Of a stretch of DNA of 64,000 bases, positions 39,115-48,142 are shown piece by piece. Source of the stretch: Chloroflexota bacterium (GTDB taxonomy: Bacteria; Chloroflexota; UBA6077; FW602-bin22; JAMCWG01); NCBI GenBank assembly GCA_023475235.1, contig JAMCWG010000116.1:29025-93024 (forward strand), in the 5' to 3' direction. Under the pieces are notes generated by a model. It saw only the letters and a program-made list of their open reading frames with translations, ran no database searches and had not been told where the DNA came from. The translations under genes and the position numbers were made by a program. The first letter of the stretch is position 1, and each line of letters opens with the position of its first letter.

Positions 39115-39389
39115 ATCGCCACCCTTGGATCGCCATGGTCCTTTGAACATCATAGGAGCTATTCGCTGGTTAGGATAGCCCATCTTCCACGATGCCGACC
39201 AGAAATGCTTGACTCGCCCGCGAGGCTATGCCACAATTCTGGCGGACCCCAAGGCATGTAAAATGTGGCGACCACGGCCCCCCATACTAGACCGCGGCGA
39301 GAAGCCGGGCGCCGTGCTGGACTGGGACTACATAAATGCTCACACAACTTTCAAGGGTTGAAGCAGGGGCGAAGCACTTCCTGCTGTCG

Positions 39390-39440
39390 GTAGTGACGAC
39401 TTCAGTCGCTGGGACGGTCACGACTCAAGTCGTCACTACC
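39390..39440. repeat. Intergenic inverted repeat, same family as 8538-8617
   Basis: gtagtgacgacttcagtcgctgggacggtcacgactcaagtcgtcactacc; shares the gtagtgacgacttcagtcg core with 8551-8569. Confidence 0.8.
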
Positions 39441-39628
39441 AGGTTGAACGCCGGGGTGCCCCTGCCGGCAGATGTCTAGACGAGGAGGTGAAAGGAAGGT
39501 CGAGTGAGATCAAGGTATTCGTGGTCGTAATCGCGACGCTGTAGTCGGGATATCGCTCTTTTATCGGTCCAACGATACTGCCCTGGACTTGGAAGAGAAA
39601 GGGCACGGAAGACAGGGAGGAGAAGTCG

Positions 39629-41374
39629 ATGCGATCCAGTGTTTACCTGAAGGTTACATTGTTTGCCGTAGTAGCTCTGCTGGGGGCGTGTGCCCCGTCG
39701 GCAGCTACCCCCGCGCCGGCCAAGCCCGCCGCTCCGGCTGCGGCCACGGCTGCGCCCCAGGCGCCGGCCGCCACGGCTGCGTCTCAGACGCCAGCCGCCA
39801 CGGCCGCGCCTCAGGCGCCAGCCGCGGCTACACCTCGCCAAGGCGAGTCGCCTGTGGCGACGGTTGCCAAGGTTAAGCGGGGCGGCATCCTTGTCTATTC
39901 CCGCACCAAGAACCTGGAGAGCCTGGATAATGTCATCCAGCAGACTATGGACGCGCCAGGTGCAACGATGCTCTACGAGCATCTACTGACCTACGATCTG
40001 GTAGACCCCAAGACCGCGGCCCACGAGCTAAAGCCCCAACTGGCCGAGTCCTGGGACGTGATTGACCCCAAGAAAATAGTCTTCAAGCTCCGCAAGGGCA
40101 TCAAGTTCTCCGACGGCAGCGACTTCAATGCCGAGGTAGTCAAGTGGAACATCGACCGGACCAGGACCGAGCCCAAGTCGGCCGGCAAGCACCTGGTAGA
40201 CACGATCGAGAGCGTGGACGTGGTCGATCCGTACACCGTGCGGGTCAACCTGAAGAACCCTTCGGCCACGGCCGTGCTGAAGCTCAGCAACGGCGTCTCC
40301 GGGACGGGTACCTTCGCCGCGTCGATGGCCTCGAAGGCGGCCTTCGATAAGGGCGGCGCCGATTACCTGCACTCCAACCCTATCGGTACCGGCCCGATGA
40401 TCCTCGATCAGTGGCTGCCGGGCGATAGGCTCACCCTCAAGAAGCGCGACGGCTACTGGCAGAACGGCGTCGACGGAAAGCCTTTGCCCTACCTGGACGG
40501 GTTCGTCGACCGGTACATCACCGACTCGGCGGTGGCGTTCGTTGAGTTGCGCTCCGGAACGGTCCAGTTCGCTTCCAGCATCCGGCTGGCCGACGTCCCG
40601 GCGGTGAAATCCAACCCGGACCTGGTCTACGACGACTGGTGGTGGGCAGCTTCGGTCCGGTTCGTATACGGCTTCAGCCAGCAGGATGGCCCGTTCAAGG
40701 ACAACCTCAAGCTGCGCCAGGCCGCCCACTACGCCATCGACAAAGCACAGATGGCCAAGACGATGGGCTTCGGCCTCGCCCGCCCCGACGATTATGTCTA
40801 CTGGAACCAGGCGATACTGGGATACGATCCTTCCGTAATCAAGTACAGTTACGATGCCAACAAGGCCAAGCAACTACTCGCCGAGGCAGGATACCCTAAT
40901 GGCATCGACATCACCCTCACCACAATCTCTCGCGACCCGGACCGCAAGATCGCCGAGATCGCCAAGTTTATGTGGGATGCCGTCGGACTTCGAACCAAGA
41001 TCGACCTGATGGAGCGCACTGCGGCGCTCGCAATATGGAAGAGCCAGAAGTTCGACGTCGGCTTCGCCGGCTACACGATGCTGCCCGACCCTGATGTATT
41101 CGCTCCGAAGAACCTGTCGTGCGACGGGGGTAACAACCTGACCGCCAACTGCAACAAAGAATTCGATGCCTGCATTAACGAGGCCGGCGCCATCGTGGGC
41201 AACGACCAGAAGCGCGGCGAGATCTACAAGCGCTGCATGAAGATCGTCCAGGAAGACGCCTTCAAGCAGCAAGGGTACTCGGAGCCTTACTTCTATGTAT
41301 ACAACAAGAGCGTGAAGGGTATCGTGGCCCATTGGGCCGACCCCGACGTACGGTGGGCCTGGCTGGATAAGTAG
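39629..41374 (+). CDS. ABC transporter substrate-binding lipoprotein, family 5 (peptide/nickel type)
   Basis: Lipobox-like LLGACAPS; low-complexity Ala/Pro linker; LAESWDVIDPKKIVFKLRKGIKFSDGSDFNAEVVKWNIDRT...NPIGTGPMILDQWLPGDRLTLKKRDGYW. Confidence 0.93.
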   Translation: MRSSVYLKVTLFAVVALLGACAPSAATPAPAKPAAPAAATAAPQAPAATAASQTPAATAAPQAPAAATPRQGESPVATVAKVKRGGILVYSRTKNLESLDNVIQQTMDAPGATMLYEHLLTYDLVDPKTAAHELKPQLAESWDVIDPKKIVFKLRKGIKFSDGSDFNAEVVKWNIDRTRTEPKSAGKHLVDTIESVDVVDPYTVRVNLKNPSATAVLKLSNGVSGTGTFAASMASKAAFDKGGADYLHSNPIGTGPMILDQWLPGDRLTLKKRDGYWQNGVDGKPLPYLDGFVDRYITDSAVAFVELRSGTVQFASSIRLADVPAVKSNPDLVYDDWWWAASVRFVYGFSQQDGPFKDNLKLRQAAHYAIDKAQMAKTMGFGLARPDDYVYWNQAILGYDPSVIKYSYDANKAKQLLAEAGYPNGIDITLTTISRDPDRKIAEIAKFMWDAVGLRTKIDLMERTAALAIWKSQKFDVGFAGYTMLPDPDVFAPKNLSCDGGNNLTANCNKEFDACINEAGAIVGNDQKRGEIYKRCMKIVQEDAFKQQGYSEPYFYVYNKSVKGIVAHWADPDVRWAWLDK

Positions 41375-41410
41375 CCCGCTATCTGATAGTATGTAGCATT
41401 TAGAGGACCT

Positions 41411-41466
41411 GCACAGTCGCCAGTCGCTTTGCAATCGAGACACACATTCCCCGCTGGCGACTGTGC
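41411..41466. terminator. Inverted repeat downstream of the substrate-binding protein gene
   Basis: gcacagtcgccag ... ctggcgactgtgc, perfect 13-bp arms, 30-nt interior. Confidence 0.55.
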
Positions 41467-41515
41467 TTGCTTCGATTCCAATTCGAATCGCGAAAGGACC
41501 GGCCTAGCCGACGTG

Positions 41516-42598
41516 ATGGAACTGCAGTCTCCGCGTCTGACCCCTCAGCAGAAGATAGCCCTGGTGATAGTCATCGCTCTCAGCGGGCTTGTCTTCCTTT
41601 ATATCGTGCGCAGCATCCTGCCTCCCTTCGTTCTGGCAGTGATCGCGGCGTATGTCCTCAACCCCGTGGTGAACTGGCTGAAGGACCGGACGCGCCTGCC
41701 GCGAGGCCTGGTGGTGACGGCGGTGTATCTGGCCGTCCTGGCCATTGTCGGCTGGGGCCTGATCACGTTCATATTCCCCATCATCAGAATAGAGATTACC
41801 GAGCTGGCTCGTACGCTTCCCTCCCTCATACGATCGTTGCAACGGGAGCTTCAGACCTACCAGCCCCTGGCGTCGCTGGGGATTCGCCTCGACCCCGCCC
41901 TGATCTCCGGCGAGATCATTCAGGCCGTGCGCAGCCTGCTCGGCAGAACCCCGGAAGTAGTGGCCGGCACCATCGATGTGTTCGCCCACCTCCTGATCTT
42001 CCTGGTGGCGACCTTCTACTTACTGATCGATGGCCAGCGCTTCGTGGACGCGGTCTGCCGCCTGATTCCGTCCTCCTACCGGATGGAGATGTACGAGCTG
42101 GGCAGCGAGGTGAACTACGTGCTGGGCCAGTACATTCGGGGGCAGCTATTCCTGGTCGTCTTAATGAGCACACTGAGCTGGATCGCCCTGGCCCCGATCC
42201 TTCACCTGCAATTTGCGCTGATCATCAGCCTGGCAACAGGCGTGCTGGAGCTGTTCCCGTGGGTGGGCCCGATCTCCGCAGGGGCAATCGCCGGCACCGT
42301 CGCCTTTGTCCAGCACAATCCATTCGGATGGCCGTCCTGGGTCTATGCGCTGGCCGTCATCGGAGTCTACATCGCCCTTCGCAACATGGAGGACTACCTG
42401 GTCGTCCCGAACATCATCGGTCGCGCCGTGAGGCTTCACCCCCTGGTGGTGATGTTTGTCCTCTTCGCTGGCGCGACCCTGGGCGGGCTGCTCGGACTGT
42501 TCATCGCCGTGCCGGCGACTGCCTCCCTCAAGATCATCCTGTCGTATGTCTATCGCAAGCTGGTTGAAGGACCGGACATTTCGATCTCGCCCTCGTAA
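41516..42598 (+). CDS. AI-2E family transporter/permease
   Basis: LVIVIALSGLVFLYIVRSILPPFVLAVIAAYVLNPVVNWL...WVGPISAGAIAGTVAF...VVPNIIGRAVRLHPLVVMFVLFAGATLGGLLGLFIAVP. Confidence 0.93.
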   Translation: MELQSPRLTPQQKIALVIVIALSGLVFLYIVRSILPPFVLAVIAAYVLNPVVNWLKDRTRLPRGLVVTAVYLAVLAIVGWGLITFIFPIIRIEITELARTLPSLIRSLQRELQTYQPLASLGIRLDPALISGEIIQAVRSLLGRTPEVVAGTIDVFAHLLIFLVATFYLLIDGQRFVDAVCRLIPSSYRMEMYELGSEVNYVLGQYIRGQLFLVVLMSTLSWIALAPILHLQFALIISLATGVLELFPWVGPISAGAIAGTVAFVQHNPFGWPSWVYALAVIGVYIALRNMEDYLVVPNIIGRAVRLHPLVVMFVLFAGATLGGLLGLFIAVPATASLKIILSYVYRKLVEGPDISISPS

Positions 42599-42770
42599 CG
42601 CATCAGCCTCTGAAGATCTTCGGCCAGCAACAGCCGGCATTGCGGACGGCAGGAGTACTGGTATACTGGAAGGAGAAGCCTGCGTAGGCGCCCGCCTTAG
42701 CCCTGGCCAAGCGCATGGGCCTGCTCAGTTGGCGGCATTCAGGCGATAGCTACTAGACTGTAGACTGCGT

Positions 42771-43640
42771 ATGCTCCTACCAGAGCATTACACCGCTGAC
42801 CGCCTTACGTATGTCGACCCTTACCGTGTAAGGTACTGGGAGGCCGGCTCCGGCCCCCCTGTCCTGCTCGTGCACGGCCTGGGAACGGCGGCCGAGCTCT
42901 GGCAGATGAGCATCGGGCCTCTATCGGAACGCTTCCGTGTCCTGGTGCCCGACCTGCCGGGCTTCGGTCTGACCGACAAGCCGGATGGCGGGTACACTCT
43001 GGCCCGAGGCATCCACTTCCTGGCCGAGTTCCTGGCTGAGCGCGGCGCGTCGCGGGCGAGCGTGGTGGGCAACTCGATGGGCGGCCTGCTGGCGGCGGGC
43101 CTGGCCCTCGAGCATTCCCAGATGGTGGAGCGGCTGGTGCTGGTGGATACCGCCGGGCTGGGCCGCGACCTGGGTCTGGTGCTCCGGCTGCTCTCCTTGC
43201 CCGGCCTGGGCGAAGTGATGGCCATCCCGATGCTTGCCGCCCTGCGGTGGGCGCTCGGCAGCCTGTTCTACGACCCCCGCCGGCTTCCCGATCATCTGGT
43301 GCGTACGGTCCACGGGCACCGATGTGCACGAGCCGCGCGGCACTCGCTGCTGAAGGTCACCCGCCGCGGGATCGATCTGAGGGGCCAGAGACCGGAGATA
43401 CTTCTGCTCGACCGGCTGTCCGGCCTGCAGGTGCCCACCCTCGTCATCTGGGGACGGCAAGATGGGCTGATTCCCCTGGAGCACGCCTACCGCGCCCGGC
43501 GCGCCATTCCCCGCTGCCGGCTACATATCTTCGAGGAATGCGGCCACCTGCCCATGCTGGAGTGGCCCGACGAGTTCAACCGGGTAGTAGCCGACTTCCT
43601 GTCCCAGGAGACCGGCGCCCCAGTCCCTCCTAGCCGCTGA
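42771..43640 (+). CDS. Alpha/beta hydrolase
   Basis: PPVLLVHGLGTAAELW; SVVGNSMGGLLAAGLALEH nucleophile elbow; PTLVIWGRQDGLIPLEHA; CGHLPMLEWPDEFN. Confidence 0.94.
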   Translation: MLLPEHYTADRLTYVDPYRVRYWEAGSGPPVLLVHGLGTAAELWQMSIGPLSERFRVLVPDLPGFGLTDKPDGGYTLARGIHFLAEFLAERGASRASVVGNSMGGLLAAGLALEHSQMVERLVLVDTAGLGRDLGLVLRLLSLPGLGEVMAIPMLAALRWALGSLFYDPRRLPDHLVRTVHGHRCARAARHSLLKVTRRGIDLRGQRPEILLLDRLSGLQVPTLVIWGRQDGLIPLEHAYRARRAIPRCRLHIFEECGHLPMLEWPDEFNRVVADFLSQETGAPVPPSR

Positions 43641-44745
43641 CGGCTGCCGGGGCGCCCAGCATCTCCTGATAGATCCGGTAGGTATCGGCCGCCACCTGGG
43701 CCTGCGTGTAGCGAGCCACAACGCGGTCCCGGCCGGCCCGGGCCAGGCCCTCCCGCAGCGCCGCATCGTCTCGCAGGCGCCGGAGTCGCTCCCGCAGCGC
43801 CGCGGCATCCCCCTCGGGGAACACCAGGCCGGCCTCGCCGATGACGTTCGGTATCTCTCCCGAATCGGAGCCTACCACCGGCACCTCGCAGGCCATCGCC
43901 TCCACCAGCACCCGCCCGAACTGCTCTTTCCACGACGCGGTGGTCAGCGAGGGCAGCACGAGCACATCGAGCTCGGCCATCACTTTCGGCACCACGACCG
44001 AGGGCACGGGCTGGCGTAGCTCTACCTTCTCCTTCATGCCCAGGGCGCGCGCCTTCGCCTCCAACTCGGGCCGCAGCGGGCCATCGCCGACCAGCAGCAG
44101 CCGCCACTCTCCCTCCAGTCCGGCGACCGCCTCCAGCAACGAGTGCAGCCCCTTGGCGGCGATGAGCCGGCCCAGGTAGCCGATGGTGAACCCGCCCGCG
44201 GGGCGCCCCTGCGGTGAGAATATGGCGGGGTCCACCCCGAACTGCGGTATGACCGCGATGTGACTGCCGTAGCCCTTCCGCCGCAGCACTTCCACGCTCT
44301 CCTGGTTGCCGGCGATGGCGTAGTCCGCCTGCCGGTAGTTATAGCGCTCGATGAGACGGAAGGGCAGCGGCAGCTCGCGGTACAGGTTCTGCCAGGTGAA
44401 GAAGAGTGTCCTGGCGCCCCGCCGCTTCCCCAGGGTGATGGCGTGGGCCGTGGCCAGGTTGTAGGGCTCCTCGTCGACGTGGAGGACATCCGGGCGGACT
44501 CTATCCAGAAGCGCCCCCAGGCCGAGATAGAAGTGCAGGTGAAAGTGGCCGTTCAGGGCCATCGGCGTGACGGCCAGCTCGTAGCCGGCGGTGTGGCTGC
44601 GCTCCAGGTGGATGCGCCGGCGTCCCTCCCGCCAGTACGGCGGTACGATCACGGTCAGCTCCAACCCCGGCAGGCGCGCCAGCTCCTCGGCCTTTCTCTG
44701 ATAGGCGCCGATGACCAGCGCCTTCGACAGCATCGCTACTCTCAA
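43630..44745 (-). CDS. Glycosyltransferase (GT4-like)
   Basis: TIGYLGRLIAAKGLHSLLEAVAGL; EQFGRVLVEAMACEVPVVGSDSGEIPNVIGEAGLVFPEGD. Confidence 0.94.
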   Translation of the reverse strand: MRVAMLSKALVIGAYQRKAEELARLPGLELTVIVPPYWREGRRRIHLERSHTAGYELAVTPMALNGHFHLHFYLGLGALLDRVRPDVLHVDEEPYNLATAHAITLGKRRGARTLFFTWQNLYRELPLPFRLIERYNYRQADYAIAGNQESVEVLRRKGYGSHIAVIPQFGVDPAIFSPQGRPAGGFTIGYLGRLIAAKGLHSLLEAVAGLEGEWRLLLVGDGPLRPELEAKARALGMKEKVELRQPVPSVVVPKVMAELDVLVLPSLTTASWKEQFGRVLVEAMACEVPVVGSDSGEIPNVIGEAGLVFPEGDAAALRERLRRLRDDAALREGLARAGRDRVVARYTQAQVAADTYRIYQEMLGAPAAVSG

Positions 44746-44771
44746 CCCAGCCTCACTCAGCCTTCATGCCT

Positions 44772-45875
44772 TCATCGTCCGAGCACTTCCCGATAGACGG
44801 CGAGGGTCTCCCGTCCCGTCCGCTCCCAGGTGAACTGCGCGGCGCGGGCCGGCCCGGCCGACCGCAGGCGCGCCGCCAGTGCCCGGTCCTCCAATGCCCG
44901 GCACATCGCCTCCGCCAGCGCATCCTCGTCGGCGGGGTCGACCAGCAGACCGGCGTCGCCTATCACCTCCGGCAGCGAGGAGGCGTTGGAGCAGACCACC
45001 GGCGTGCCGCAGGCCATCGCCTCCAGCGGCGGCAGTCCGAAGCCCTCGTAGAAAGAGGGGAACACGAAGAGGCGGGCAACGCCGTAAAGGATGGGCTTCT
45101 CGGTCTCTTCCACCGCGCCGAGGAAGCGCACCGACGCCGCCAGCTCCAGGCGCTGCGCCAGCGCCGGCAGATCGGTGGCCTCCGGGCGAGGACCGGCTAT
45201 CACCAGCTCCGGTGGGTCGCACAACTGATCTCGCGCCCGGGCGAAGGCCCGCAGCAGGGCGGGAACATTCTTCCGCGCATCCAACCCCCCGAGGTAGAGC
45301 ACGAAGTCACGCCGGAGGTTGTACTTCCGGCGGACGCCGGCCGCCAGCGCCGGGTCGTGTTCCGGCCGATAGCACGCCTCCACGCCCAGATACACCACCC
45401 GCACCCGCTCCGGTAGCACCCCCAGCCGCTCGACGATGTCCCGGCGCGATGCATCCGAGTCAGTGAGCACCATCACCGCGCGCCGGGTGCCCTCGACGGC
45501 GAGGCGGGTGTAGGCCCGCACCTTGGCCGGGCCGCGGTAGTCCGGCATCAGCGGGATGAGATCGTGTACCGTGACTACCACCGGCACCGGGCTCACCAGG
45601 GGTGCCGCGAAGTACGGATAGTGGATGAGCTGGACCTTCTCCCGCCAGGCCGCCAGCGGCACACCCGCCTGCTCGAGCCACACCTTGCCGGCATCGCCCC
45701 GCGCACCGAGGACATGCGCTCGCTGATTAGGGCCCAGGGGCCCGGACGCCGGGCCGAGCAGGACGAACTCCTCGTCGGGGGCCTGCGCGGCGAATGCCTG
45801 AAGAATATGCCGCACATACTGTCCGCTGCCGGTGGTCGGCTGCGCCAGGAACCAGGTGTTCACACCCACGCGCAA
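44772..45875 (-). CDS. Glycosyltransferase (GT4-like)
   Basis: VLYLGGLDARKNVPALLRAFARA; FYEGFGLPPLEAMACGTPVVCSNASSLPEVIGDAGLLVDPADEDALAEAM; ORF open to 45932, TTG at 45875 likely. Confidence 0.93.
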   Translation of the reverse strand: MRVGVNTWFLAQPTTGSGQYVRHILQAFAAQAPDEEFVLLGPASGPLGPNQRAHVLGARGDAGKVWLEQAGVPLAAWREKVQLIHYPYFAAPLVSPVPVVVTVHDLIPLMPDYRGPAKVRAYTRLAVEGTRRAVMVLTDSDASRRDIVERLGVLPERVRVVYLGVEACYRPEHDPALAAGVRRKYNLRRDFVLYLGGLDARKNVPALLRAFARARDQLCDPPELVIAGPRPEATDLPALAQRLELAASVRFLGAVEETEKPILYGVARLFVFPSFYEGFGLPPLEAMACGTPVVCSNASSLPEVIGDAGLLVDPADEDALAEAMCRALEDRALAARLRSAGPARAAQFTWERTGRETLAVYREVLGR

Positions 45876-45877
45876 GG

Positions 45878-47014
45878 CTATGACTCCAGTCCTTCGAACA
45901 GCTTGACCAGTTGCCGGGCAGAGCGTTCCCACGAGAACTGGAGGGCCTGCTGGCGCCCCCGCTCGGCCATCTCACGCCGGCGGCCGGCGTTGCCCAGGGC
46001 TTCTTCCATCGCCGCGGCCATCGCCTCCACGTCTCGCGGGTCGAACTGTATCGCCGCGCAGTCGACTACCTCGGGCAGGGAGGAGGTGTTGGAGCAGACC
46101 ACCGGCGTGCCGCAGGCCATCGCCTCCAGGGGCGGCAGTCCGAAGCCCTCGTAGAGGGAGGGGAACACAAACAGATCGGCGAGATTGTACAGCACGGGCA
46201 GGTCCTCTTCCGCCAGGAAGCCCAGGAAGCGCACCCGGTTGTGCAGGCCGAGCCGGCCCACGGTCTGGTATATCTCGCGGTACATCCAGCCGGGCCGTCC
46301 CACCACGATGAGCTCGTGGGGAAAGGCCTGCGTCAGCTTATGAAATGCCTCCAGCAGGCGGACCAGGTTCTTGCGCGGCTCCAGGGTGCCGACCATCAAC
46401 AGGAACGGGCGCTCCAGCCGCAGCCGCTGGGCCACCTCGATCCGGCGGGCCTCGTCCTCGATCGGGCGATAGGCGTCCTCCACGCCGGGGTACACCACCG
46501 TCACCCTTTCCTCCGGCACGCCCAGCAGTCTCACCAGATCGTCCTTGGTGTTGGCGGAATCGGCCAGCACGAGGTTGGCCCGGCGTACCGCCCTCGGCAC
46601 GGTGCGGGTCAGATAAACGCGCAGCTTGGTCTCGGCACACTCCGGCAGCACCAGGAAGGAAAGGTCGTGTACGGTGACGATTGACCGGGCCCCCCGCAGC
46701 GGGGGCAGCGTGAAGTCGGGAGAATAATAGACATCTACCTTGCCCGTGAAGACCTCTGCCGGGAGGGGGATACGCAGGTGATGCCAGAGGATATTCAGGC
46801 TCCTCTCGGAGAACCATGGCACCCGCTCCGTGAAGTTCGGTGGCCAGGGAGGCAGCGCAAACTGGGCCCGCCGCGGTCGCAGCAACCGGTACTCGTTCTC
46901 GTGGTCCTCCGCGGCCAGCGATCGCAGAAGCCCCCGGCTGTACCGGCCGATACCTGCTCCCTGGCAGTAGGCCGGGGTTGCGTCAATCGCGATGCGCACC
47001 TGGCCCTCCGTCAC
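45878..47014 (-). CDS. Glycosyltransferase (GT4-like)
   Basis: LLMVGTLEPRKNLVRLLEAFHKL; LYEGFGLPPLEAMACGTPVVCSNTSSLPEVVDCAAIQFDP. Confidence 0.95.
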   Translation of the reverse strand: MTEGQVRIAIDATPAYCQGAGIGRYSRGLLRSLAAEDHENEYRLLRPRRAQFALPPWPPNFTERVPWFSERSLNILWHHLRIPLPAEVFTGKVDVYYSPDFTLPPLRGARSIVTVHDLSFLVLPECAETKLRVYLTRTVPRAVRRANLVLADSANTKDDLVRLLGVPEERVTVVYPGVEDAYRPIEDEARRIEVAQRLRLERPFLLMVGTLEPRKNLVRLLEAFHKLTQAFPHELIVVGRPGWMYREIYQTVGRLGLHNRVRFLGFLAEEDLPVLYNLADLFVFPSLYEGFGLPPLEAMACGTPVVCSNTSSLPEVVDCAAIQFDPRDVEAMAAAMEEALGNAGRRREMAERGRQQALQFSWERSARQLVKLFEGLES

Positions 47015-47056
47015 GCATCCCGCGTACCCGCATGCATCCCAATGCCGGACCTCGCT

Positions 47057-48142
47057 TCATTTCCGCTTCGAGATCAGATACACGATCGCCCCGAAGATCA
47101 CCACGCTGCCGTAGCTGAGAGAGCGGTCGAGCACGGTGATGGACACCGCCTCCGCGGGCGGCAGTTTGAACGAAATGAGGACGGCCGTGATGCCGGCCTC
47201 GGCGTATCCCAGCCCGGCCGGGGTGCCGGGCGGCACGGTGAGCAAGGCCGACCCCAGGCCCACGAACACGATCATCGCCAGCTCGATGAACGGGTCGGGC
47301 GACAGCGTGATACCCAGAGAACGGGTGACCAGGAAAAGGCGCCCGGCCTCCAACAGCCAGGCGCCACCGCTCAGCACGGCCACGATGGGCAGTTGGCGAA
47401 ACGACCCCAGGGTGCCCTCCGAGAAACGGCTGTACATCGGCCGCACCCGCTGAGGCAAGACCCGCTCGACGTGGCTTCCGAACTGGTACATCACCAGGAG
47501 CGCAGTCACCATCAGGGCCACGAATCCAACGCCGGCGATAAGCGCGGTAGACACGTCGGATGTGAAGCGCCCGTGGAAGGCGAACGCGCCGGCCAGGACC
47601 ATCATAGCCAACAGCACTGCGAAATCTACCACCCGCTCTCCCAGCACCGTGCCGGTGACCCGAGAGAACGAGACCGGGCTGTTCTTCTTCAACAGGTAGG
47701 CGCGGTAAAGATCGCCGAGCTTGGCCGGCACCAGGCAGTTGGCGAACCAGGAGAGGAAGATTATCTCGGCCAGGCCGCCGATACCGGGCAGCTTGATCAG
47801 GCGGTATCCCACGCTCCACAGCATTTGCCGCCAGCGCACGGCGCGCACCGGAAATGTGGCATAGTAGACCAGGAGGGCAGCCAGGTAGAATGGCATTTGA
47901 GTGCGCTGCAAAACGCGTGCAGTCTCGCCGACGTCGATGTTGAAGCGGGTCAGGGCCAGAACGATGATGCCGATGGCCACCGCGAAAGAAGCATAGGTCC
48001 GCCAGTTGAAGAACCGCTTCTCCAGCGATATCTCAGCCGGCGCCGGCTCCGATGCCTCAGGCGCTGCCCGCTCACGTTCAAGCCCCCCAACGTCTAGACG
48101 TTGTGAAAGGCTGTCTTCACGACCTTCCATCTGTGCCATCAT
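47057..48142 (-). CDS. Lysylphosphatidylglycerol synthase TM/UPF0104 family membrane protein
   Basis: WRQMLWSVGYRLIKLPGIGGLAEIIFLSWFANCLVPAKLGDLYRAYLLKKNSPVSFSRVTGTVLGERVVDFAVLL; PPGTPAGLGYAEAGITAVL. Confidence 0.9.
   Translation of the reverse strand: MMAQMEGREDSLSQRLDVGGLERERAAPEASEPAPAEISLEKRFFNWRTYASFAVAIGIIVLALTRFNIDVGETARVLQRTQMPFYLAALLVYYATFPVRAVRWRQMLWSVGYRLIKLPGIGGLAEIIFLSWFANCLVPAKLGDLYRAYLLKKNSPVSFSRVTGTVLGERVVDFAVLLAMMVLAGAFAFHGRFTSDVSTALIAGVGFVALMVTALLVMYQFGSHVERVLPQRVRPMYSRFSEGTLGSFRQLPIVAVLSGGAWLLEAGRLFLVTRSLGITLSPDPFIELAMIVFVGLGSALLTVPPGTPAGLGYAEAGITAVLISFKLPPAEAVSITVLDRSLSYGSVVIFGAIVYLISKRK

Noticed and set aside
39159-39347. 62-aa minus-strand ORF in the repeat-rich spacer
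   Set aside because: Short, low-complexity, no RBS and no family resemblance; treated as non-coding.
46778-48097. 439-aa plus-strand ORF across the glycosyltransferase/LPG-synthase-like genes
   Set aside because: Antisense to two well-supported genes; His/Gln/Arg-rich shadow composition.
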